From positions 1-12,920 of the forward strand of contig JABDKZ010000064.1 in NCBI GenBank assembly GCA_013001935.1: a stretch of DNA of 12,920 nt. The letters run 5' to 3'. The position numbers were made by a program, and so were the translations under genes. The DNA is from Maribacter sp. GTDB lineage: Bacteria > Bacteroidota > Bacteroidia > Flavobacteriales > Flavobacteriaceae. This document shows positions 1 to 7,765 of this stretch, in pieces (the stretch's first letter is position 1; every line of letters starts with the position of its first letter). Below the pieces are notes generated by a model, which was not told where the DNA came from, searched no databases, and saw only the letters and a program-made list of their open reading frames with translations.

Positions 1-1622
1 GCTAAATCATTTTCTTTCTTATAGAAGACCCAAGCCAATGCGATGCCGATTAGACCAACGCCCACAGCTATTGCGGCAAGTGGATAGTTCAAATGTGCTT
101 CGAAACCAGCTTTATCGGCGGTCACGAATTCACTGAATGGAATAAATCCACCTATCATACTCAGCAAGGCAAGGAATAGTAGTGGGAATGCCATTGAAAT
201 GGGAGATTCATGAGGTTTGTGCTCGTAGTTGGTGTCTTTTCCCCAGAAAATACCGAAGTAAATCCTAAACATGTAGAAAGCTGTAAGACCAGCTACAAAA
301 ATCCCGATTAAATAGATCAATTTGTTATGCTCAAAAGCCGCAACCAAGATTTCATCTTTACTAAAAAAACCAGCGAAAGGAGGAACTCCCGCTATAGCCA
401 GGGCGGCTATCAAAAAGGTAATATGGGTTATGGGCATGTATTTTCGCAAACTACCCATGTCTTTCAAATAATTGCTGTGCACAGCATGAATTACTGAACC
501 TGCACATAGAAACAATAAAGCCTTAAACATGGCATGGGTAAACAAATGAAACATTGAGGCCATATAACCAAGGCCCTCATGACCCTCATATCCTGAAACT
601 CCCAAGGCCAACATCATATAGCCCAATTGGGACATCGTAGAAAATGCCAATACTCGTTTTATATCGGTTTGGGTGATGGCAATAATGGCCGCAAACAAGG
701 CCGAAAAAGCTCCCACATAGGCCACTATATTCAAGGCGAAGCCCTCTTCAACAAAATAGAACATAGGGAACAAACGTGCTACTAAAAAGACTCCGGCGAC
801 AACCATTGTTGCAGCGTGGATTAAAGCAGAAACGGGTGTTGGCCCTTCCATGGCATCAGGCAACCAAATGTGTAAAGGAAACATGGCAGATTTACCAGCG
901 CCGCCAATAAAAATGAGTATTAATGCCCATGTCAAAACCGATAATCCCATAAATGAAGTTGATGCCCAATTCAGGATGGCATTCCCTTCTGGATTGTTCA
1001 AGGTTTCAAAATCATAGGTACCAGTATAATAACCCATTATCAAAATTCCGATTAGAAAACCTAAATCTGCAAAGCGGGTAACAATAAATGCCTTTTTAGC
1101 TGCAGAAACAGCTGATGGTTTGGTGTAATAGTAGCCAATCAACAAATAGGATGAAACACCAACCAGCTCCCAGAAAATATAGATTTGAAAAAGGTTGGTC
1201 GCCAAGACCAGACCATACATTGAAAAAGAGAATAAAGACAGAAAAGCGAAGAATTTAGTATACCCATCGTCTCCTTTCATATATCCTCTACTGTATATAT
1301 GGACCATTAATGAAACAATGGAAACCACAATAAGCATCATTACCGAAATGGGATCAATTTGAACACCCATATCAATAGCAAGGGTGTCAGTAAAATTCAT
1401 CCAAACTGTTTTTTCAACAAAAGTTTGATAGACACCCTCTGTCTTGCCATTTACAAAAAAGTAATCATAGGCAGTATTGATAGACAAAAGGGTTGAAACC
1501 AATAGTCCGGCAACACCAATATAACCCGACAGGGATGGTTTGATCTTTTGATTGAAAATTCCCAAAAGCAGGAAAACCGCCAAAGGAATCAAAGGGATTA
1601 ATATGATAGTATTAAAGTTCAT
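1..1622 (-). CDS. nuoL: NADH-quinone oxidoreductase subunit L (partial, C-terminus beyond the window)
   Basis: Antiporter-like, ion-translocating membrane subunit at the far end of the complex I membrane arm. The frame is open from the ATG at 1622 to the window edge, giving the first 540 residues; the lateral helix and last helices are missing. Landmarks are FWELVG at 150-155 with the conserved Glu152, GAGKSAMFPLHIWLPDAMEG at 241-260 with Lys244, PTPVSALIHAATMV at 261-274, QTDIKRVLAFST at 318-329, FTHAMFKALLF at 361-371 with Lys367, and FSKDEIL at 420-426. These match the charged residues of the NuoL/Mrp-antiporter proton path. The sequence is strongly hydrophobic throughout. It follows nuoK, but a small four-helix-bundle gene lies between them. 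nuoM and nuoN are not in view and presumably follow beyond the edge. Identification is secure. Confidence 0.97.
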   Translation of the reverse strand, partial: MNFNTIILIPLIPLAVFLLLGIFNQKIKPSLSGYIGVAGLLVSTLLSINTAYDYFFVNGKTEGVYQTFVEKTVWMNFTDTLAIDMGVQIDPISVMMLIVVSIVSLMVHIYSRGYMKGDDGYTKFFAFLSLFSFSMYGLVLATNLFQIYIFWELVGVSSYLLIGYYYTKPSAVSAAKKAFIVTRFADLGFLIGILIMGYYTGTYDFETLNNPEGNAILNWASTSFMGLSVLTWALILIFIGGAGKSAMFPLHIWLPDAMEGPTPVSALIHAATMVVAGVFLVARLFPMFYFVEEGFALNIVAYVGAFSALFAAIIAITQTDIKRVLAFSTMSQLGYMMLALGVSGYEGHEGLGYMASMFHLFTHAMFKALLFLCAGSVIHAVHSNYLKDMGSLRKYMPITHITFLIAALAIAGVPPFAGFFSKDEILVAAFEHNKLIYLIGIFVAGLTAFYMFRIYFGIFWGKDTNYEHKPHESPISMAFPLLFLALLSMIGGFIPFSEFVTADKAGFEAHLNYPLAAIAVGVGLIGIALAWVFYKKENDL

Positions 1623-1641
1623 CTCTATAATAAGTTATAAG

Positions 1642-1659
1642 TGCCTAGATTGCCTAGAA
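1642..1659. repeat. Tandem 9-bp direct repeat at the end of the four-helix-bundle gene
   Basis: On the plus strand TGCCTAGAT (1642-1650) is followed at once by TGCCTAGAA (1651-1659). The right copy overlaps the stop codon of the small four-helix-bundle gene and the left copy lies in its spacer to nuoL. The two units differ only in the last base. This may be replication slippage or a scar from insertion of the small gene. No matching copy was found on the nuoK side. Confidence 0.6.
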
Positions 1660-2013
1660 TTTTAAGTTTTTCCCTATTGATGTATAAATCGCCAAAATTT
1701 CACTCGACTCTTTCTTTATTATATCCATATTCTCGGATTTAAGCCATTTCATTTCTTCTATTATCTCCAACCAATAAAGCGTTTCACTCGCTTCACTTTC
1801 ACATATTTTTATTTTGTTCCTAAAATCAGCTTTACTTCTAGACCTATTTGCCTCTCTATAGTTCGCACCAACACTTGTGCCTGATTTGGTAATTTGGTTT
1901 TTAATCACTTTTGCCTCCGTTGTTTGTGGTAATAGAGTTGATATTTTGATAATTTCAATTGCAAACTTCTTTGTCCGTTTTTCTAATTGCTTTCCAAATT
2001 CTTTGTTTTCCAT
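1654..2013 (-). CDS. Four helix bundle protein (S23 / 23S rRNA intervening-sequence family)
   Basis: A 119-residue, very lysine- and glutamate-rich helical protein. The segment KSGTSVGANYREANRSRS (43-60) and the following CESEASETLYWLEIIEE (71-87) are the hallmark blocks of the S23 four-helix-bundle family. This family was first known from open reading frames inside 23S rRNA intervening sequences and is also scattered through Bacteroidetes genomes as stand-alone genes. Its biochemical role is not established; the Arg/Lys-rich surface would suit nucleic-acid binding, which is inference. It lies in the complex I operon between nuoK (57 bases upstream) and nuoL (31 bases downstream), on the same strand, so it is probably co-transcribed. 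It has no evident relation to complex I and looks like an insertion. The ATG at 2013 is the first in frame and gives the usual family length. Confidence 0.88.
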   Translation of the reverse strand: MENKEFGKQLEKRTKKFAIEIIKISTLLPQTTEAKVIKNQITKSGTSVGANYREANRSRSKADFRNKIKICESEASETLYWLEIIEEMKWLKSENMDIIKKESSEILAIYTSIGKNLKF

Positions 2014-2070
2014 TTGCAGTTAATACTACTTTCAATTTTAGCACACTCTAAACACTTTAATTACTTCTTT

Positions 2071-2388
2071 TCAATGCTTCATGGTTTCAACATCTTTTAC
2101 TTCGACCGAACTTATCTGCCTATATAATCCGATAATAATAGAAACTGCCAATGCGGTTTCGGCCGCAGCTACGGCAATTATAAACAGCGAAAACACCACG
2201 CCTTGCAACATATCAGGAAATAAATATTTGTTGATGACCACAAAATTTATGACAGAAGCATTCAATATCAATTCTACTGATATCAATATTGAAATTAGGT
2301 TTTTGCGTGTAATAAAACCATAAAGACCAATAAAGAACAAAATTGATGTTACCGTGAGTAACTCGTAAATGCTAATTCCTGGAATCAT
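2071..2388 (-). CDS. nuoK: NADH-quinone oxidoreductase subunit K
   Basis: Small three-helix membrane subunit of the complex I proton-pumping arm (MrpC-like), 105 residues, a normal length. Helices lie at about 8-27, 31-53 and 61-88. The two membrane glutamates known to matter in the family are present: Glu39 in LISVELILNASVINF (equivalent of E. coli Glu36) and Glu77 in AVAAAETALAVSII (equivalent of Glu72). The C-terminal tail QISSVEVKDVETMKH is short and polar. The ATG at 2388 lies one base after the nuoJ stop, so translation is probably coupled. The next gene downstream is the four-helix-bundle gene rather than nuoL, which is unusual. Confidence 0.97.
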   Translation of the reverse strand: MIPGISIYELLTVTSILFFIGLYGFITRKNLISILISVELILNASVINFVVINKYLFPDMLQGVVFSLFIIAVAAAETALAVSIIIGLYRQISSVEVKDVETMKH

Positions 2389-2389
2389 G

Positions 2390-2908
2390 CTATATTGTCT
2401 TTTTATCGGTTAATTTTTTTCCTTTTGCAATGATTATTGCCCCGATCATTGCTGCCAATAATAATACACTGATTACTTCAAAAGGCAATATGAATCCGCC
2501 TTCACCATAACTCAATAGTTTAGTTCCAATTTCAGTAGTTGTCGTGGTCATCGAATTTTCCACTACATTAAAATCGTGTGAAAAAATGGTCGTCAAGAAT
2601 ACTCCCAGACCTATTAAACAAGTAACAGCAGTCAGAATTTGTTTAGAGGTTTTCGCAATCTCCAATTCCATTTCGATATGATGCACCAGCAAGACTGAAA
2701 AAATGATCAATACAATGATTCCGCCTGCATAGACGGTTAGTTGAATGGCAGCTAAAAAGTTATAATCAATCAGAAAATAAATTCCGGCTATACCGCAAAG
2801 CACAAATAATAAATAAATTACCGAACGTAACATTTTACGGCTGGTAACTGAAGCGATTGCAAAAACAATCATTATCAAGGCTAATGTGTAAAAAATAACT
2901 CGTTCCAT
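2390..2908 (-). CDS. nuoJ: NADH-quinone oxidoreductase subunit J
   Basis: Membrane subunit of complex I (equivalent of mitochondrial ND6), 172 residues with about five predicted helices. The conserved segment NFLAAIQLTVYAGGIIVLIIF (50-70) contains the helix 3 region whose pi-bulge is linked to coupling in the family. The N-terminus MERVIFYTLALIMIVFAIAS is a typical first helix. A loop at about 115-135 contains a run of threonines (MTTTTTEIG). The last helix (about 141-161) ends in a lysine-rich tail. The ATG at 2908 lies four bases after the nuoI stop, and the stop is one base before the nuoK start, so this is tightly packed within the operon. NuoJ is the least conserved core membrane subunit, but context and the VYAGGIIVL block make the call firm. 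Confidence 0.95.
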   Translation of the reverse strand: MERVIFYTLALIMIVFAIASVTSRKMLRSVIYLLFVLCGIAGIYFLIDYNFLAAIQLTVYAGGIIVLIIFSVLLVHHIEMELEIAKTSKQILTAVTCLIGLGVFLTTIFSHDFNVVENSMTTTTTEIGTKLLSYGEGGFILPFEVISVLLLAAMIGAIIIAKGKKLTDKKTI

Positions 2909-2912
2909 AGGT

Positions 2913-3389
2913 TTAATCTTCTACTCCTGGCATTAATTTAGAACCTGGTTCGTTCAATACTCTTGTTAATGCGGTTCGGTCATAAACAGAATTTTCGAAA
3001 TTTTGACCCCATTCTATGGCATCTGTAGGACAAACATCAATACATAGACCGCACATGGTGCACATGCTCAAATGATAAACGAATTTGTCGATCTTTTTTT
3101 TCTTTTTTCCGGTCTGCTCATCAATTCCTCTATCCCAAATGATTTCTATGGTACCATTGGGACAGGCAATCTCACACTTTTGGCAACCTGTACAGCGATG
3201 CTGGTTTTCCTCATTATGGGGCATAATAACTTCACCTCTAAAACGGTCGAACATCTTAAGGGTATCACGGTTATCAGGATATTGTTGGGTAATGGCTCCT
3301 TTTCTTGATGTCAAAAAGTACTTCCCGGTAACACTCATACCTGTTAACAGTGTTTTGATGCCTTTGTATATGTCTGAAAAATAACTCAT
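2913..3389 (-). CDS. nuoI: NADH-quinone oxidoreductase subunit I (2[4Fe-4S] ferredoxin-like)
   Basis: Peripheral-arm subunit carrying clusters N6a and N6b, which pass electrons to N2 in NuoB. It has 158 residues. Cluster motif 1 is CTGCQKCEIACP with Cys66, 69, 72 and 76; motif 2 is CTMCGLCIDVCP with Cys110, 113, 116 and 120. The N-terminal amphipathic segment (SDIYKGIKTLLTGMSVTGKY) suits the membrane-facing helix of the family. Between the motifs lies a basic loop with five lysines in a row (95-99). In a complex without NuoEFG, NuoI is the natural entry point for electrons from a soluble carrier, so this basic patch could help dock an acidic ferredoxin; that is inference. The stop is four bases before nuoJ and the start four bases after nuoH. 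Confidence 0.96.
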   Translation of the reverse strand: MSYFSDIYKGIKTLLTGMSVTGKYFLTSRKGAITQQYPDNRDTLKMFDRFRGEVIMPHNEENQHRCTGCQKCEIACPNGTIEIIWDRGIDEQTGKKKKKIDKFVYHLSMCTMCGLCIDVCPTDAIEWGQNFENSVYDRTALTRVLNEPGSKLMPGVED

Positions 3390-3393
3390 TGCT

Positions 3394-4458
3394 TTAAAAT
3401 TGGATGATTAGGTTTTGCCATACAATCAAGGCCATTATTACAATATTCATAAGGTTAATTGGAAGTAGGTATTTCCATTCTAACGTTAATAATTGATCCA
3501 CTCTTAATCTCGGGAATGTCCATCTAAACCACATCATTAAAAAAACCAAGATCATTGCTTTTGCTAAAAACCAGAATACCCCCAATATTGGAATTGATTC
3601 TGTAATCCCAAAGGGAGACAACCATGCCCCAAAGAAAACAGTGGTTGCGATTGCGGCAATGATGAACATATTGATGAATTCTGCCAAAAAGAAATAGGCG
3701 AACTTCATTCCGGAGTATTCGGTATGAAAACCTGCACCTAATTCTGATTCTGCTTCCGCCATATCAAAAGGAGCTCTATTGGTTTCAGCTGTGCCAGCGA
3801 TCATATAGATCATAAAAGCAATTATGGCCGGAATGTGACCTTGCACAATTAACCATCCGTTTTTTTGAACTTCAACAATTTCAGAAACTTGAAGCGTACC
3901 TGTAATCAGAACCATGGTCAAGAGCGATAACCCTATAGATAGCTCATAGCTTATTGTTTGCACACCGCTTCGCATGGCACCAATAAGCGCAAACTTATTA
4001 TTGCTACTCCATCCTCCTAAAAGAATGCCGATAACTCCTATTGAGGAAATCGCGATTAGAAAGAGAAGCCCAATGTTAATGTCAAAAGCATGAAAATCCT
4101 GTGTAAACGGAATTACAGCCAGTGCCATTAAAGCCGTAATAATCACAAAATAAGGGGCCAGATTGTATAAAAACTTATCGGCTTTTTCTGTGCCTGTGAG
4201 TTCTTTCGATAGTAATTTCAAGGCATCGGCCATAGTCTGTAACAAACCCTGAAAACCAACCCTGTTGGGACCTATTCGCAACTGAAACCAGGCAGCGACC
4301 CTTCTTTCTATCAATACTAAAAACAAGCCTGCAACAGCAAAAATGGTCAGATAAACGAGGGCTATCAAGACCATTTCAACAAAATAAGCCATGTTATCAG
4401 ACATTGTGCTGTATAACCAATCGTGAATACTTTTTGTTATGCTTAGTGCTCTTATCAT
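3394..4458 (-). CDS. nuoH: NADH-quinone oxidoreductase subunit H
   Basis: Membrane subunit joining the peripheral and membrane arms (ND1 equivalent) and forming much of the quinone chamber. From the ATG at 4458 it has 354 residues and about eight helices. Signature blocks are ERRVAAWFQLRIGPNRVG (51-68), QTMADALKLLSKE (74-86) and GTAETNRAPFDMAEAESEL (222-240), the last with the conserved acidic residues of the loop facing the quinone channel. An in-frame TTG at 4473 would add five residues and overlap nuoD by 11 bases; the ATG, four bases past the nuoD stop, is preferred. It directly follows nuoD, where nuoE, nuoF and nuoG stand in 14-subunit operons. Confidence 0.96.
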   Translation of the reverse strand: MIRALSITKSIHDWLYSTMSDNMAYFVEMVLIALVYLTIFAVAGLFLVLIERRVAAWFQLRIGPNRVGFQGLLQTMADALKLLSKELTGTEKADKFLYNLAPYFVIITALMALAVIPFTQDFHAFDINIGLLFLIAISSIGVIGILLGGWSSNNKFALIGAMRSGVQTISYELSIGLSLLTMVLITGTLQVSEIVEVQKNGWLIVQGHIPAIIAFMIYMIAGTAETNRAPFDMAEAESELGAGFHTEYSGMKFAYFFLAEFINMFIIAAIATTVFFGAWLSPFGITESIPILGVFWFLAKAMILVFLMMWFRWTFPRLRVDQLLTLEWKYLLPINLMNIVIMALIVWQNLIIQF

Positions 4459-4462
4459 GAAA

Positions 4463-5584
4463 TTATCTATCAATATCAGGAATTACTAGATCCAGGGTTG
4501 CCATAGTTGCTACTAAATCCCCAATCTTACCCCCAACCGCTATATGGTTTAACAAGGATAAATTGGAAAATCCTGGAGAACGGAATTTCAATCGATATGG
4601 GTTTTTCGTGCCTTTACTAATGATATAGACCCCAAGTTCCCCTCTTGCCGTTTCAACCTTTTGATAATACTCTCCCTTGGGCAGTTTTATTACCGCATTG
4701 GTAGCAACGCGATATTCCCCTTCCGGAATATTATCTATTAGTTGTTCTATAATGGATAAGGATTCCCACATTTCCTGAATTCGTACTTGATAACGGGCAA
4801 AAGTATCTCCTTCTGTTTTCAATGCTTCATTGAATGTAACCTTGTCCAAGGCACTATACGGATGATGTTTTCTCACATCGCAGGAATAACCGGAAGCTCT
4901 ACCCACAGGACCTGAAGCCCCAAATGATATAGCATCCTCTTTGGTCAAGATACCTACTCCTTTAGTCCTTTTATGGAAAATGACATTGCCAGTTAAGAGT
5001 CGATCATATTCAGGGAGTTTGGTTTTGAAATGTACTATGAAATCTTTGACACGCTTAATAAAATTAGGGTGAATATCAAACATTAAACCTCCAGGAACAT
5101 TATAGTTCATGGTCAACCGCGCGCCACAGGTTTCCTCGAAAATATCATTGATCAGTTCCCTATCCCTAAAGCCATAAAAATATGTGGTTAATGCCCCAAC
5201 ATCCATTCCCATAACGCCCCACCAAAGGCAATGGGAAGATATCCTCGTCAATTCCCCTATTATGGTTCTAATTACTTTAACGCGATCAGGGACTTCAAGT
5301 TCAAGTGCATTCTCCACTGCCAAACAGACCGCTTCATTATTAATGTTCGAGGATAGATAATCCATTCGATCCGTAAGGTGGACTATTTGTTGGTAGCTAT
5401 CCCTTTCGCACATTTTTTCAATAGAGCGATGAATATACCCTAAGTCTGGCTCAACTTTTTTGATAATCTCGCCATCTATGGTCAACAAAAGACGAAGAAC
5501 ACCATGCGTCGCAGGGTGCTGAGGTCCCATATTAATGAAATATTCCTCAGATTTAAAGTTAGTCTCTATCGTATTTGTTTCCAT
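4463..5584 (-). CDS. nuoD: NADH-quinone oxidoreductase subunit D (49 kDa type)
   Basis: Peripheral-arm subunit forming the quinone-reduction site with NuoB, homologous to the large subunit of NiFe hydrogenases but without its metal-binding cysteines. It has 373 residues and is not fused to NuoC. Visible landmarks are MGPQHPATHGVLRL (19-32) with the quinone-site loop histidines His23 and His27, DLGYIHRSIEKM (47-58), and TDRMDYLSS (71-79) with Tyr76, matching the quinone-ligating tyrosine of the Thermus subunit. The C-terminus ends in the family motif as LVIPDIDR. The start is the ATG at 5584; 74 bases separate it from the upstream cytochrome gene, and no Bacteroidetes-type promoter is clear there. 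It is normally adjacent to or fused with nuoC, but here the two are 1.6 kb apart. Confidence 0.97.
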   Translation of the reverse strand: METNTIETNFKSEEYFINMGPQHPATHGVLRLLLTIDGEIIKKVEPDLGYIHRSIEKMCERDSYQQIVHLTDRMDYLSSNINNEAVCLAVENALELEVPDRVKVIRTIIGELTRISSHCLWWGVMGMDVGALTTYFYGFRDRELINDIFEETCGARLTMNYNVPGGLMFDIHPNFIKRVKDFIVHFKTKLPEYDRLLTGNVIFHKRTKGVGILTKEDAISFGASGPVGRASGYSCDVRKHHPYSALDKVTFNEALKTEGDTFARYQVRIQEMWESLSIIEQLIDNIPEGEYRVATNAVIKLPKGEYYQKVETARGELGVYIISKGTKNPYRLKFRSPGFSNLSLLNHIAVGGKIGDLVATMATLDLVIPDIDR

Positions 5585-5658
5585 AATTCACTTTTCGCTG
5601 ATGCAAGATGTTAATTCGTAATAACTATTGTTTCATATCATCCTATTTGTACTTTGGC

Positions 5659-7149
5659 CTAAAGGCACATCATATATGCAGTGAGTGCTTCTTTCTCCTC
5701 TTTTGTTAGATCTAGTTCTAAAACCAAATTAAAAAACTCCACAGTATCATCCAATGTCGGGAGTCTATCATCATGTAAATAAGGTGGGGAATCCTTAATG
5801 CCTCTTAAAGGGAATGTTTTTATGGGTCCTTCTGGTCTTCCTTTATAGAATCGTTCTACTTTTAAATCATGCATATAGTCATCTACAAAAGCAGGTCCGT
5901 AATGGCATTTTACACATTGTGCTTTTCCGTTGAATAATTTTTCCCCATATAATTCTTGTTTCGAAGCTTTTTCAGGAATCAGATTCCCCATAGGCCCCAA
6001 TTTGGGCGCAGGTGGAAAATCAAGCATGGCATTAAAATCACCCATTCTATTAGCCACTGATTTTTGATGACCTCTTGGACCTATGTGTTGCATCATTCCA
6101 GGATCTCCGTCAAAATACTCCTCTATTTCAGCAAAGTGGTCCATACTACGAATTGAACGCTTTGAAGACAATTGCAATAAGTTATAATTGCCTCGCATCG
6201 ACGGGGTACCAACCCGCAGCCTTGCCATATGAGGTCTACTATCGGGAGACAACTCAAATGCAGCATTGGTATGTCCGTTAACATGGCATGAAAAACAGGC
6301 AACACCAGCACTTGGTTCAGGGGTCACCCTATGTGTAGTTTGGTTGAACCAGGTCGTAGGGGTAGGGCGTAACAATTCTTTTAAACCCTCCATTTGCTCT
6401 GGAGTTAATAATCCATTAAAAATCTCATAATAATTACTTAGGGTTATTTCCTTTCCTTTTGTAACATCTCCCAGCTCTTTATGCGTGGTGAGGAACATTG
6501 GGGGTGGAAATTCAGGCAGATATTCATCGGGATAATCATGATCAAGATCTATCCTGAGGTGCTCAGGATGTGCCAGATTCCAACTATCAGGAAAGACCAT
6601 GTGTGCCGTTGAGGCCAGTGGATGTGCCAGAGGTTTGAATGGGAACAGGTCTTTTTGTTTAATTTCTTCGGGAGTTTTTTTTGCCAATTGCTCATACGAT
6701 GAAATACCCTTTGGTAATCTTGCAATAGGTCCTTTCATTATAGCTTTTCTTCCTCCAGACATGTATTGTTCGTCATAGGTTTCGCCATTGAAATCGTATC
6801 TAGAATCCATATACGTCCTGATATCTTTCATCAGCTGGGGCTTCTGCTCATTGTGGAAGGCCAACCATTCATTCCATTCCATAGGCAGATTGGGATCCAT
6901 GAAAGAACTTTTTCCTTTGCCGGCATAGTTCCAAAGATCAAAAGGCGTTCTTTCCCCTTTTTTAATTTTTGGAAAAGGTTTCAAGGAATCAACATGACCA
7001 GAGCCAAGGCCATAATCGGGTTCAACATAATCTTTAACAACAGCCCCTGGTGATTGCAATAGATGTAATCCTAAATCTTGTGCTACTTGAAATCCAACTA
7101 AAAGAGCACATCCAATAATAAGGGAGCTTACGACATACTTTTTTTTCAT
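5659..7149 (-). CDS. Di-haem c-type cytochrome, cytochrome c peroxidase / MauG-like
   Basis: A 496-residue exported protein with two haem c sites, CFSCH (285-289) and CVKCH (412-416). The C-terminal block TFPLRGIKDSPPYLHDDRLP (445-464), followed by TLDDTVEFFN (465-474), is the di-haem peroxidase motif usually seen as PYxHDGxxxTLxxxVEFF. The N-terminus MKKK plus a hydrophobic stretch (5-20) is a Sec signal or anchor; Cys14 in LIIGC could be a lipobox, but the hydrophobic stretch continues past it. Residues about 40-270 form an N-terminal region I do not recognise as a known domain. Haem attachment places it in the periplasm, where such proteins reduce peroxide or oxidise partners. It lies 36 bases after nuoC and 74 before nuoD in the same orientation. 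The exact substrate is unknown; proteins of this type are sometimes labelled cytochrome B6, which misleads because the haems are c-type. Confidence 0.85.
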   Translation of the reverse strand: MKKKYVVSSLIIGCALLVGFQVAQDLGLHLLQSPGAVVKDYVEPDYGLGSGHVDSLKPFPKIKKGERTPFDLWNYAGKGKSSFMDPNLPMEWNEWLAFHNEQKPQLMKDIRTYMDSRYDFNGETYDEQYMSGGRKAIMKGPIARLPKGISSYEQLAKKTPEEIKQKDLFPFKPLAHPLASTAHMVFPDSWNLAHPEHLRIDLDHDYPDEYLPEFPPPMFLTTHKELGDVTKGKEITLSNYYEIFNGLLTPEQMEGLKELLRPTPTTWFNQTTHRVTPEPSAGVACFSCHVNGHTNAAFELSPDSRPHMARLRVGTPSMRGNYNLLQLSSKRSIRSMDHFAEIEEYFDGDPGMMQHIGPRGHQKSVANRMGDFNAMLDFPPAPKLGPMGNLIPEKASKQELYGEKLFNGKAQCVKCHYGPAFVDDYMHDLKVERFYKGRPEGPIKTFPLRGIKDSPPYLHDDRLPTLDDTVEFFNLVLELDLTKEEKEALTAYMMCL

Positions 7150-7185
7150 AGTACTAAAACATTTGAGTGATTATACAAGTGTATT

Positions 7186-7746
7186 TTATTTTATAACCAT
7201 ATTAATTTCATCAACATAATCCTTTCGTAATGGGAACCCTTCCCATTCATCGGTTAAAAAGAGTCTTTTTAAATTAGGGTGATTATTGAATGTTATTCCA
7301 AAAAAATCATAAGCCTCACGTTCATGAAATTCTGCGGTCATCCATATATCACAAACAGAATCCAAAGTAGGGTTTTCTCTATCTGGTGTCTGTGTTTTCA
7401 CAACAATGCTGTGCCTGTGGGTAGTAGATTCTAAATGATATACCACGCCCAACGCTGCTCCCCAATCAACCCCCGTCAAACAGAAAAGATAATCGAAATG
7501 TGTTTCTTTATTACTTTTTAATAATGACATCAGTGAATGAAGCTGCTCTGGTAGAACAGTGATGTTCAAGAATTGCGAACCTTCCTCACTGAATTCCAAT
7601 AGACTTGGGTCAATGATTTCGTCAGGAGCGGATTTTTCTTCTGTGTCCTCTTCAGCTTCGATCTCTACTGCAGCAGCTGATTCCTTTTCATAGGCAGGAT
7701 TTGGAAACCAGCTACCAATAAGTTCTTGTAATTCTTGGTTGGTCAT
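7186..7746 (-). CDS. nuoC: NADH-quinone oxidoreductase subunit C (30 kDa type)
   Basis: Peripheral-arm structural subunit that packs against NuoD and NuoB. From the ATG at 7746 it has 186 residues. The family signature is clear: EREAYDFFGITFNNHPNLKR (142-161) and WEGFPLRKDY (168-177). An upstream TTG at 7791 would extend it by 15 residues and overlap nuoB by 26 bases; the ATG is preferred because it follows the nuoB stop by 19 bases and gives the common MTNxELQ-type beginning, with a purine-rich AGAAGAAGAT just before it. Residues about 22-46 are a low-complexity Ala/Glu-rich acidic stretch, probably a flexible linker. It is not fused to NuoD, and a cytochrome gene follows instead. Confidence 0.93.
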   Translation of the reverse strand: MTNQELQELIGSWFPNPAYEKESAAAVEIEAEEDTEEKSAPDEIIDPSLLEFSEEGSQFLNITVLPEQLHSLMSLLKSNKETHFDYLFCLTGVDWGAALGVVYHLESTTHRHSIVVKTQTPDRENPTLDSVCDIWMTAEFHEREAYDFFGITFNNHPNLKRLFLTDEWEGFPLRKDYVDEINMVIK

Positions 7747-7765
7747 AATATCTTCTTCTAAATCA

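Noticed and set aside
3072..3384. Two overlapping plus-strand open frames antisense to nuoI with hydrophobic-looking translations
   Set aside because: They mirror the NuoI coding sequence; the phenylalanine run is the reverse of the lysine run at NuoI 95-99.
4458..4473. TTG start giving NuoH five extra residues and an 11-base overlap with nuoD
   Set aside because: The ATG at 4458, four bases after the nuoD stop, is the simpler start.
5585..5658. Possible internal promoter before nuoD in the 74-base spacer
   Set aside because: No convincing TAnnTTTG box with an upstream TTTG was found; the spacer is more likely a remnant of the cytochrome gene insertion.
5659..7149. Reading the cytochrome gene product as a lipoprotein from LIIGC at residues 10-14
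   Set aside because: The hydrophobic stretch continues beyond the cysteine, so a Sec signal or N-terminal anchor is equally likely; not called.
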